Assembly (NCBI GenBank): GCA_943369755.1
Contig: CALROG020000013.1
Coordinates: forward strand, 1 to 64,000
Reading direction: 5' to 3'
Source: CALROG01 sp943369755
GTDB lineage: Bacteria; Pseudomonadota; Gammaproteobacteria; Burkholderiales; Burkholderiaceae_C
DNA: 64,000 nt
The position numbers were made by a program, and so were the translations under genes. Within the stretch, counting starts at the first letter, position 1, and each line of letters opens with the position of its first letter. Under the pieces are notes generated by a model. The model had not been told where the DNA came from. It was given only the letters and a program-made list of their open reading frames with translations, and made no database searches. Of this stretch, positions 30,801-39,500 are shown piece after piece.

Positions 30801-31391
30801 ATGCAACTCACCGGAAAAATCACCCGCGACAGCCTGATGACGCTGGAGGCCTACAGCAAATTCCGCAAGGAACACAAGACGCAAGTTATTGCCCACCGCA
30901 AGCTGCGCTCGGTACCGCTGGGCGAGCACATCACGTTGCAATTTGAAAGCGAAACCAGCATTCGCTATCAAATTCAGGAAATGCTGCGGATCGAAAAAAT
31001 CTTTGAAGAAGAAGGCATCACGCAAGAGATCGAGGCCTATGCCCCGTTAATGCCCGACGGCAGCAACTGGAAGGCCACCATGATGATCGAGTACCCCGAC
31101 GAGAACGAGCGAAAGCGAGAGCTGGCGCGCCTGATCGGCGTGGAAGACCGCATGTTTGTTGAGGTGGAGGGCCACGCCCGCGTCTACGCCATTGCCGACG
31201 AAGACCTGGAGCGCGAGAACGCCGAAAAAACCTCGGCGGTGCACTTTGTGCGCTTTGAGCTCACGCCCGACATGTGCTCGGCCGTCAAGGCCGGTGCCAG
31301 CGTCAAGCTGGGCTGCGACCACACCAACTACCCGGCGCACACCACCATTGCGCCAGAGGCGCTGGCCTCACTGGCAGGGGATTTGGCCTGA
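30801..31391 (+). CDS. DUF3501 family protein
   Basis: This 196-residue protein matches DUF3501 (LMTLEAYSKFRKEHKTQVIAH, then LQFESETSIRYQIQEMLRIE near the N-terminus). No catalytic motif is known to me for this family. It follows the Fe-S oxidoreductase by 59 bp with GAGGAA upstream of the ATG, making it the third gene of the rubrerythrin operon. The recurring association of DUF3501 with rubrerythrin and HdrD-like proteins, as I recall it from other proteobacteria, argues for a role in the same redox process. The gene is followed by a dispersed repeat element. Confidence 0.87.
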   Translation: MQLTGKITRDSLMTLEAYSKFRKEHKTQVIAHRKLRSVPLGEHITLQFESETSIRYQIQEMLRIEKIFEEEGITQEIEAYAPLMPDGSNWKATMMIEYPDENERKRELARLIGVEDRMFVEVEGHARVYAIADEDLERENAEKTSAVHFVRFELTPDMCSAVKAGASVKLGCDHTNYPAHTTIAPEALASLAGDLA

Positions 31392-31410
31392 AGGCGGCTC
31401 ACGCCTATTT

Positions 31411-31460
31411 GCTACAAATTTCATAGTGGGTCACGCAATATCTATGCGGGCTACAGCCCG
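31411..31460 (-). repeat. Dispersed intergenic repeat, copy 2 (opposite orientation)
   Basis: It begins GCTACAAATTTCATAGTGGG and ends TGCGGGCTACAGCCCG on the + strand, the reverse complement of copies 1 and 4. It sits between the convergent DUF3501 and ugpQ stops, within 7 bp of the latter. Confidence 0.85.
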
Positions 31461-31466
31461 AAATGG

Positions 31467-32222
31467 TCATTTTTCCGGGCTGAACAGGTCAACCCGGTCG
31501 GTGATGATGCCGTCGGTGCCCAAGTCGATCAGCCGCTGTGCTGCCCATTCGTCATTGACGGTGTAACTCAGGGTGCGAAAGCCGGCGCTGCGAGCCTGGG
31601 TCAGGCTGGAGGTGTCCCACAAGGCGTAATTGCAGACCACGGCCACGCAGTCCAGCGTGAGCGCGGTTTCCAGCCAGCCAGTCCACAGCATGTCCAGCAG
31701 CAGGCCGCGCGGCAGTTCGGGGGCGGCGGTCTTCGCGCCCTCAAGCGCCTCGGGGCGAAACGAGGTCAGCAGCGGTGGCACGGCGGCACCAGCCCATAGC
31801 CGGGCGGCCTCACGCGCGACCACTTCGCCGGTTTTTTCTTCCAGCCCGGGTGTGGGCTTGATCTCGATGTTCAGAAAGTAGCCGTTGGCCAGGCAAAAGC
31901 GGGCGATGTTTTCCAGTGTGGCCAGCGGCTCACCCGCATAGCCGCGCGAGTGCCAACCGCCAGCGTCAAGTTGCGCCAACGCCTGCCAGGGCTGAGCACC
32001 GCCGATGCCGTGGCCGTTGGTGGTGCGCTGCAGCGTGGCGTCGTGCATCAGGAACACCACCCCGTCGGCCGAGAGTTTGGCGTCGCACTCGAACATGCGG
32101 TAGCCGTAGGCAGCCCCCAGACGAAAGGCGGCCAGCGTGTTTTCAGGTGCGAGCTTGCCCGCGCCGCGGTGGGCTACCCATCGCGGGTAGGGCCAGGGGG
32201 TTGGCGCGTCCCCTTGGCTCAC
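31467..32222 (-). CDS. ugpQ: Glycerophosphodiester phosphodiesterase
   Basis: This 251-residue GDPD-family enzyme hydrolyses glycerophosphodiesters to glycerol-3-phosphate. WVAHRGAGKLAPENTLAAF carries the catalytic His and the Glu ligand, MFECDAKLSADGVVFLMHD the second His, and NIEIKP the metal site. No signal peptide is present, so it acts in the cytoplasm like E. coli UgpQ. It overlaps ugpC by 4 bp and ends the ugpB-A-E-C-Q transcript, which fits uptake of glycerophosphodiesters followed by hydrolysis. Confidence 0.94.
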   Translation of the reverse strand: MSQGDAPTPWPYPRWVAHRGAGKLAPENTLAAFRLGAAYGYRMFECDAKLSADGVVFLMHDATLQRTTNGHGIGGAQPWQALAQLDAGGWHSRGYAGEPLATLENIARFCLANGYFLNIEIKPTPGLEEKTGEVVAREAARLWAGAAVPPLLTSFRPEALEGAKTAAPELPRGLLLDMLWTGWLETALTLDCVAVVCNYALWDTSSLTQARSAGFRTLSYTVNDEWAAQRLIDLGTDGIITDRVDLFSPEK

Positions 32223-33223
32223 AGGCGTTTGCCAGTTGCAGCGTCAAACCAGTGCACGCGGTCTTCGCGGGGCGCCACGTGGATGGTGCTGTCTGGCGCG
32301 GGGGTGGGCTGGCCCTCTTCGCTGCGCACGATCACCTGCTCGGCACCCAGGCGGGCATAGATCAGGCGCTCGGCACCCAGCAGCTCGGTGGTTTCCACCC
32401 GCAGCTCCCAGCCGGTGCTGCCGATGTCCAGGTGCTCGGGCCGCACCCCCATGATCGTGCCGGCGCGGGCACCCGGTGCGTTCTTCAGCAGGTTCATGGG
32501 TGGCGATCCAATGAAGCTGGCCACAAAAGTGGAGGCCGGGCGGTGGTAGACCTCTTCGGGCGTGCCAAACTGTTCCATCACGCCGGCGTTCATCACCATC
32601 ATGCGCTGGGCCAGCGTCATGGCCTCGACCTGGTCGTGCGTCACAAACAGGCTGGTGATGCCAAGCTCGCGGTGCAGTTTTTGAATTTCAAGCCGGGTCT
32701 GGGCGCGCAGCTTGGCGTCCAGGTTGCTCAGGGGTTCGTCAAACAAAAAAACCTGGGGCTGGCGCACGATGGCCCGGCCCATGGCCACGCGCTGGCGCTG
32801 GCCGCCAGACAGTTCGCGCGGTTTGCGGGCCAGCAGGTGGCCGAGTTCAAGAATCTTGGCGGCTTTGTCGACCCGGGTTTTGATTTCGTCAATCGGCACC
32901 TTCTTGATCTTCAGGCCGTAGGCCATGTTGTCGAACACGCTCATGTGCGGGTACAGGGCGTAGTTCTGGAACACCATGGCGATGTCACGTTCTGAGGGCT
33001 CCAGGTCATTCACGACCCGCCCGCCGATGGAAATATCGCCACCCGAAATTTCCTCCAGGCCGGCCACCATGCGCAGCAGCGTGGACTTGCCGCAACCCGA
33101 TGGCCCGACGATGACGATGAATTCGTGGTCGGCAATCTCGGCGCTGACGCCGTGGATGACCTGCAGCGCCTGCTTGCCCTTGCCGTACGTCTTGATGACG
33201 TTTTTGAGTTGGATGGATGCCAT
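32219..33223 (-). CDS. ugpC: sn-glycerol-3-phosphate ABC transporter, ATP-binding protein
   Basis: This 334-residue ATPase has Walker A GPSGCGKST (40–48), the ABC signature LSGGQRQRVAMGRA, Walker B VFLFDEPLSNLDAKLR and the H-loop FVTHDQVEAMTL. A C-terminal TOBE-like regulatory domain (MGVRPEHLDI) is typical of the UgpC/MalK group. It energises the UgpA–UgpE permease. The start overlaps the ugpE stop by one base and the end overlaps ugpQ, so translation is coupled throughout. Confidence 0.95.
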   Translation of the reverse strand: MASIQLKNVIKTYGKGKQALQVIHGVSAEIADHEFIVIVGPSGCGKSTLLRMVAGLEEISGGDISIGGRVVNDLEPSERDIAMVFQNYALYPHMSVFDNMAYGLKIKKVPIDEIKTRVDKAAKILELGHLLARKPRELSGGQRQRVAMGRAIVRQPQVFLFDEPLSNLDAKLRAQTRLEIQKLHRELGITSLFVTHDQVEAMTLAQRMMVMNAGVMEQFGTPEEVYHRPASTFVASFIGSPPMNLLKNAPGARAGTIMGVRPEHLDIGSTGWELRVETTELLGAERLIYARLGAEQVIVRSEEGQPTPAPDSTIHVAPREDRVHWFDAATGKRL

Positions 33224-34077
33224 TATTTTTCCGTATCAACCAGGCCCTTGACGAACCACTTCTGCATGAGCACAACCACCAGTGCCGGCGGCAGCATGGC
33301 CAGAATGACTGTGGCCATGACCACGTTCCATTCAATGTAGGACTCGCCAAAAATCAGCCGCTTGATGCCCAGCACCACCGGGTACATGTCTTCGTTGGTG
33401 GTGACCAGCAGTGGCCAGAGGTACTGGTTCCAGCCGTAGATGAACTGGATGACGAAAAGCGCCGCAATCGAGGTCTTGGAAAGCGGCAGCAGCACATCCT
33501 TGAAAAAACGCATCGGCCCGGCACCGTCCATGCGCGCAGCTTCGACCAGTTCGTCAGGCACGGTCAGAAAGAACTGGCGGAACAAAAATGTGGCCGTGGC
33601 TGAGGCAATCAGCGGTATGGTCAGGCCGGCGTAGCTGTTGAGCATGCCAAGGTCTGACACCACCTTGTAGGTGGGCCCGATGCGCACCTCCACTGGCAGC
33701 ATGAGCGTGATGAAGATCATCCAGAACACGATGTTGCGAAACGGGAACCGGAAGTAGACGATGGCAAAGGCCGACAGCAGCGAGATGGTGATCTTGCCGA
33801 TGGAGATCACCAGCGCACTGACCAGGCTGATCCACAGCATGGGCAATGCTGCGGGAATGCGACTGCCCGCACTTGTTTCGCCACCGAAAAGCGCCAGGCG
33901 GTAGGTCTCAATGAAGTTGCTGCCGGGCTTGAGCGACAACGGGATGGTGGACGCAATGTCCTGCGCGGTCTGGGTGGACGCCACCAGTGTGATGAGCACC
34001 GGAAACGCCACTACGGCCACGCCCAGCAACAGCACCGCGTGGGACAAAAAGGTAAGGCCAGGTCGTTTTTCAATCAT
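33223..34077 (-). CDS. ugpE: sn-glycerol-3-phosphate ABC transporter, permease
   Basis: This 284-residue inner-membrane permease has about six transmembrane segments (for example LLGVAVVAFPVLITLVAST near the N-terminus). The EAA loop is ELVEAARMDGAGPMRFFKDVLLP, contacting the ATPase. The family is MalG-like. It lies 9 bp downstream of ugpA and overlaps ugpC by one base. Within the operon it forms the second half of the permease heterodimer. Confidence 0.95.
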   Translation of the reverse strand: MIEKRPGLTFLSHAVLLLGVAVVAFPVLITLVASTQTAQDIASTIPLSLKPGSNFIETYRLALFGGETSAGSRIPAALPMLWISLVSALVISIGKITISLLSAFAIVYFRFPFRNIVFWMIFITLMLPVEVRIGPTYKVVSDLGMLNSYAGLTIPLIASATATFLFRQFFLTVPDELVEAARMDGAGPMRFFKDVLLPLSKTSIAALFVIQFIYGWNQYLWPLLVTTNEDMYPVVLGIKRLIFGESYIEWNVVMATVILAMLPPALVVVLMQKWFVKGLVDTEK

Positions 34078-34086
34078 GGTGCGAAC

Positions 34087-34971
34087 TCAGTACTGAACCT
34101 TTTTCTCGACAAACCGGAACTGCACCACAGTAAGCGCCACCACGATCACCATCAGCACCACCGACTGCGCTGCCGACCCTCCGATGTCCATCGCCTTGAA
34201 GCCGTCGTAGTAGACCTTGTAGACCAGGATGGCGGTGTCCTTGCCCGGACCACCCTGGGTGGTGGCGTCGACAATGGCAAAGGTGTCAAAGAAGGCGTAC
34301 ACCACGTTGATGACCAGCAGGAAAAACGTGGTGGGCGACAGCAGCGGGAACACGATGGTCCAGAAGCGCCGCCAGGGCGATGCACCGTCGATGGCGGCGG
34401 CTTCGATCAGCGATTTTGGAATCGACTGGAGCCCCGCCAGGAAGAACAGGAAGTTGTAGGAGATCTGCTTCCACACGGCGGCCATGACGATCAACGTCAT
34501 AGCGTTGCCCGAGTCCAGCAGGTGGTTCCACGGGATTCCGATCGCACGCAGCCAGAAAGCCACCAGGCCGAATGGAGACGCAAACATGAACAGCCACAGC
34601 GCACCCGCCACCGCAGGGGCTACCGCATAAGGCCAGATCAGGAACGTCTTGTATGCAGTTGCGCCTTTGAGCACGCGGTCTGCCATGACGGCCAGGACCA
34701 GGGCAATGGTCAGCCCGCATACTGCAACCAGCGCCGAAAAAACCGCCGTGGTCTTGAACGACGCCAGGTAGGTCTCGTCGTTGAAAAGCTGCCTGAAGTT
34801 GTCCAGGCCCACAAACTGGGCTGCCGTAGTGCCGAACGCGTCCTGGTTCAGCACGCTTTGGTACAGCGCCTGCGCGGCCGGCCAGAAAAAGAACACCAGA
34901 ATGACCGCCATCTGCGGCGCAATCAGCACCCAAGGCAGCCAGGCGGATCGGAAGAGGACTCGTTTTTCCAT
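34087..34971 (-). CDS. ugpA: sn-glycerol-3-phosphate ABC transporter, permease
   Basis: This 294-residue MalF-like inner-membrane permease has about six transmembrane helices (WVLIAPQMAVILVFFFWPAA first). The EAA loop is KSLIEAAAIDGASPWRRFWTIVFP. It pairs with UgpE. It is separated from ugpB by 95 bp that contain a strong stem-loop, and is followed 9 bp later by ugpE. Confidence 0.95.
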   Translation of the reverse strand: MEKRVLFRSAWLPWVLIAPQMAVILVFFFWPAAQALYQSVLNQDAFGTTAAQFVGLDNFRQLFNDETYLASFKTTAVFSALVAVCGLTIALVLAVMADRVLKGATAYKTFLIWPYAVAPAVAGALWLFMFASPFGLVAFWLRAIGIPWNHLLDSGNAMTLIVMAAVWKQISYNFLFFLAGLQSIPKSLIEAAAIDGASPWRRFWTIVFPLLSPTTFFLLVINVVYAFFDTFAIVDATTQGGPGKDTAILVYKVYYDGFKAMDIGGSAAQSVVLMVIVVALTVVQFRFVEKKVQY

Positions 34972-34999
34972 GCTGCTATTTTGACCGGCTCCAAAACAT

Positions 35000-35022
35000 C
35001 CTCCCCCGCACGGCGGGGGAGG
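35000..35022 (-). other. Stem-loop between ugpB and ugpA
   Basis: CCTCCCCCGC (35000–35009) and GCGGGGGAGG (35013–35022) form a perfect 10-bp stem with a 3-nt loop, without a T-run. Similar structures between a binding-protein gene and its permease genes protect the upstream message or partially terminate it, giving excess binding protein. It may also be a member of a dispersed repeat family. Confidence 0.6.
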
Positions 35023-35066
35023 GCAGGGGTGGGGATGCCGTCAGTACGGCCAAAGGCGCAAGTCCG

Positions 35067-36374
35067 TCAGGACTTGCTGTTGGCCTTCTGGAAGCGCTCC
35101 AGTTGCTCGTTGCCGCGCTTCACAGCAGCGTCAAGGGCTTCCTTGGCGGTCTTCTTGCCGGACCACACCTGTTCGAGTTCTTCGTCGTTGATGGTGCGGA
35201 TCTGCACAAAGTTGCCCAGGCGGATGCCACGCGACTTTTCAGTCGTTTTGCGGATCATTTGCGTGACCGACACGTCGGTGCCCGGGTTTTGCTTGTAGAA
35301 GTTGCTCTTCTCGGTCAGCTCGTAAGAGGCCTTGGTCAGCGGCAGGTAGCCGGTGCGCTGGTGGCTCTTGGCGGCTTCGTCAGCCTTGGACAGGTGGGCA
35401 AAGAACTGGGCCACGCCTTTGTATTCGTTCTCTTTTTTGCCCGACATCACCCACAGGCTGGCACCACCGATGACGGTGTTCTGCGGCGCACCCGGCACGT
35501 CCGGGTAGTAGGGCAGGGCGCCAATGCCGGAAGCAAACTTGGCGTTGCGCTTGATGTTGCCGTACAGGGCTGAGGAACCGGTGGTCATGGCGCATTCGCC
35601 TGACACAAAGGTGGCGTCAGCTGCGTTGCCGCGGCCCTTGTAAATGAACAGGCCGCTCTTGGCCATGTTGGCCAGGTTCTCGATATGGCGTACATGCAGC
35701 GGGCTGTTGAAGGTCAGGCGGGCGTCAATGCCGCGCATGCCGTTGCCCTTGGAGGCAAATTCGGTGTTGTGCCAGGCCGAAAAGCTTTCGAGCTGGGTCC
35801 AGCTCACCCAGCTGGTGGTAAATGGGCACTTGTGGCCAGAGGCCTTGAGCTTGGCGGCGGCCAGCGCTACTTCGGGCCAGGTGGTGGGCGGCTTTTCGGT
35901 GTCAATGCCAGCGGCCTTGAAGGCATCTTTGTTGTAGTGGAACACCGTGGTCGAGCTGTTGAACGGGAAGCTCAGCATCTGGCCATTGGGGGCCGTGTAG
36001 TAACCCGCCACAGCCGGCACGTAGGCATTGGGGTCAAACGTCACGCCAGCCTTTTTCATGACTTCGCCCACCGGGACGATGGCGCTCTTGCTGGCCATCA
36101 TGGTGGCAGTGCCCACCTCGAACACTTGCAGCACGTGCGGCGCGTTGCCGGCCCGGAAGGCGGCGATGGCGGCGGTCATGGATTCGTCGTAGCTGCCCTT
36201 GAAGGTGGGCACGATTTTGTAGTCTTTTTGGCTGGTGTTGAAGTCTTTGGCGAGGTCATTGACCCATTCGCCCAAGGCACCACCCATCGAGTGCCACCAC
36301 TGGATTTCAGTCTGGGCCTGGGCCGGGAAGGCAATGACAGCGGCCAAGGCGGCTGCGGTAAGTTGAAGTTTCAT
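35067..36374 (-). CDS. ugpB: sn-glycerol-3-phosphate-binding periplasmic protein
   Basis: This 435-residue extracellular solute-binding protein of family 1 has a clear Sec signal peptide (MKLQLTAAALAAVIAFPAQAQ, cleavage after AQA). The mature protein begins TEIQWWHSMGGALGEWVNDL, characteristic of UgpB. NAPHVLQVFEVGTATMMASK and FPFNSSTTVFHYNKDAFKAAG are family blocks. It binds glycerol-3-phosphate or glycerophosphodiesters in the periplasm and delivers them to UgpAE. It is the first gene of the operon. I did not recognise a Pho box upstream. Confidence 0.95.
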   Translation of the reverse strand: MKLQLTAAALAAVIAFPAQAQTEIQWWHSMGGALGEWVNDLAKDFNTSQKDYKIVPTFKGSYDESMTAAIAAFRAGNAPHVLQVFEVGTATMMASKSAIVPVGEVMKKAGVTFDPNAYVPAVAGYYTAPNGQMLSFPFNSSTTVFHYNKDAFKAAGIDTEKPPTTWPEVALAAAKLKASGHKCPFTTSWVSWTQLESFSAWHNTEFASKGNGMRGIDARLTFNSPLHVRHIENLANMAKSGLFIYKGRGNAADATFVSGECAMTTGSSALYGNIKRNAKFASGIGALPYYPDVPGAPQNTVIGGASLWVMSGKKENEYKGVAQFFAHLSKADEAAKSHQRTGYLPLTKASYELTEKSNFYKQNPGTDVSVTQMIRKTTEKSRGIRLGNFVQIRTINDEELEQVWSGKKTAKEALDAAVKRGNEQLERFQKANSKS

Positions 36375-36562
36375 AGGGGCTCCTGAATTGAGGTCTGGCA
36401 GATTACGATAGATTTATGACAGTTGATTTGGCCTGTACATCCGCCAGCGCAACAAGCGGGATTTCCATGAGCCAAGTCCCTGTGGCGACTGTTTATGTTG
36501 CACTGCGATAAAATCCGCCTTCAGCCGCGCAGTACGTTCTGGCTGAGCACCTCCAGGACCCG

Positions 36563-39500
36563 ATGAACGCCCCTACAACGCTCAATCAGCTCATGGCTGC
36601 GGTCGACGACGCACCGCGCCTGCGTGAAATCCCCTACAACTACACCTCGTTCTCCGACCGGGAGATCGTGATCCGTTTGCTGGGTTCCAGGGCCTGGGAT
36701 GTGCTCAACCGCCTGCGTGAAGAGCGCCGCACCGGCCGCTCGGCCCGCATGCTCTATGAGGTGTTGGGCGACATCTGGGTGGTTCAGCGCAATCCCTATT
36801 TGCAAGATGACCTGCTGGACAACCCCAAGCGCCGGCGGCAACTGGTAGATGCCTTGCAGCACCGGCTGCACGAGGTTGAAAAGCGCCGCACACCAGGCAC
36901 CGACACCGAGCGCGATGCGCTGGTGGGCGAGCTGCTGCTGGCCGCGCATGGTGCAATTGACGCCTTTGACGCCGCTTTTTCGCAAACTGCCGAGTTGCGG
37001 CGCAAGGCGCAACGCCAACTGGGCAAACTCACCGCCAAGGACAACATCAAGTTTGACGCGCTGAGCCGCGTCTCGCACGTGACCGACGCCACTGACTGGC
37101 GTGTGGAATACCCGTTTGTGGTGTTGACGCCGGACACCGAGGCCGAAATGGCTGGCCTGGTCAAGGGCTGTATTGACCTGGGCCTGACCATCATTCCGCG
37201 TGGCGGCGGTACCGGCTACACCGGCGGCGCGATACCGCTGACCTGGAACAGCGCGGTGATCAACACCGAAAAGCTCGAAGCCATGACCGAGGTGCAGATG
37301 CTGCAGCTGCCGGGCCTGGCCCAGCCCGTGCCCACCATCTGGACCGAGGCCGGGGTCGTGACCCAGCGCGTGGCCGATGCCGCCGAGCGCGGCGGTTTTG
37401 TGTTTGCGGTGGACCCGACTTCGGCCGAGGCTTCGTGCATTGGCGGCAATATCGCCATGAACGCGGGTGGCAAGAAGGCCGTGCTGTGGGGTACCGCGCT
37501 GGACAACCTGGCGAGCTGGCGCATGGTGACGCCGCAGGCCCAGTGGCTGGAGGTGACACGCCTGAACCACAACCTGGGCAAGATCCATGACGCCGAGGTG
37601 GCGAGCTTTGAGCTGCAGTACTTCGAGGCCGACGGCAAAACGCCGATCCGCACCGAGCGGCTGGACATCCCCGGGCGCAGCTTCCGCAAGGAGGGCCTGG
37701 GCAAGGACGTGACCGACAAGTTCTTGAGTGGCTTGCCCGGCATCCAGAAGGAGGGCTGCGACGGCCTGATCACCAGCGGGCGCTGGGTGGTGCACCGCAT
37801 GCCAGCGCATACCCGTACGGTTTGCCTTGAATTTTTCGGCAATGCACGCGACGCCGTGCCCAGCATTGTGGAAATCAAGGACTTCATGTTTGCTGAAGCC
37901 GCGCGTACCGGCGTGTTGCTGGCCGGGCTGGAGCATCTGGACGACCGCTACCTGAAGGCGGTGGGTTACGCCACCAAGAGCAAGCGCGGCGGCCTGCCCA
38001 AAATGGTGCTGGTGGGTGACATCGCAGGTGACGACGCCGATGCCGTGGCCCGTGCCACATCCGAGGTGGTGCGCCTGGCCAATTCGCGCAGTGGCGAGGG
38101 CTTTGTGGCCATCAGCCCGGAGGCACGCAAGAAATTCTGGCTGGACCGCAAGCGCACGGCGGCCATCAGCAAGCACACCAACGCCTTCAAGATCAACGAA
38201 GACGTGGTCATCCCGCTGCCGCGCATGGCCGAGTACACCGATGGCATCGAGCGCATCAACATCGAACTGAGCCTGCACAACAAGATCCGGCTGGCGGATG
38301 AGCTGGTCACGTTCTTCACCCGCGGCAGCCTGCCGCTGGGCAAGAGTGACGACGCCAGCGAAATCCCGTCGGCTGAGTTGCTGGAAGACCGCGTGGCCCA
38401 GGCCGTGGCGTTGCTGGGGGAGGTACGTGCGCTGTGGCAAGGCTGGCTGGACCAGGCTGATGACCTGTTTGAGCAATTGCAGGACCACCGGCTGCGCGCC
38501 AGCTGGAAGACGCAGATCCGCGCGCCGCTGCAAAACCTTTTTGCGGGGGCGGCGTTTCAGCCGATCCTGGACGAATGCACCGCCATCCACCAGCGCGTGC
38601 TCAAGGGCCGGGTCTGGGTGGCGCTGCACATGCACGCGGGCGACGGCAACGTGCACACCAACATTCCGGTCAATAGCGACAACTATGAAATGCTGCAGAC
38701 CGCACACCAGGCGGTAAAACGCATCATGGTGCTGGCCCGCAGCCTGGACGGCGTGATTTCCGGCGAGCACGGCATTGGCATTACCAAACTCGAATTCCTG
38801 ACCGACGCCGAGCTGCAGCCGTTTACCGACTACAAGCGCCGGGTGGACCCTGAAGGGCGCTTCAACAAAGGCAAGCTGCTACGAAATCAGGAGCACCTCT
38901 CGCAGTCTGGGAGCGGGCTAGAGGCTGATTTAACCAATGCCTACACACCCAGTTTCGGCTTGATGGGGCATGAGTCGCTGATCATGCAGCAAAGCGACAT
39001 TGGTGCCATTGCCGACAGCGTGAAAGACTGCTTGCGCTGCGGCAAGTGCAAGCCGGTATGCGCCACCCATGTGCCGCGCGCCAATCTGCTGTACAGCCCG
39101 CGCAACAAGATCCTGGCCACCTCCTTGCTGGTGGAGGCCTTTTTGTATGAGGAACAGACGCGCCGCGGTGTCAGCATCAAGCACTGGGAGGAGTTCGAGG
39201 ATGTGGCCGACCACTGCACGGTGTGTCACAAGTGCCTGTCGCCCTGCCCGGTGAAAATTGACTTTGGCGATGTGTCCATGAATATGCGCAATTTGCTGCG
39301 CAAGATGGGCAAGAAGTCGTTTCGCCCCGGCAATGCAGCGGCCATGTTGATGCTCAACGCCACCAACCCCGAAACCATCAAGCTGATGCGCACGGCCATG
39401 GTGGATGTGGGCTTCAAGGTCCAGCGCTTTGCCAACAAGCTGCTGCGCGTGGCGGCAAAGCGCCAGACTGCCCGACCAGCAGCCACCGTTGGCAAGGCAC

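Noticed and set aside
36521..38770. 749-codon minus-strand open frame opposite the FAD/Fe-S oxidase
   Set aside because: It has no recognisable domain, and the plus-strand gene is supported by several cofactor motifs.
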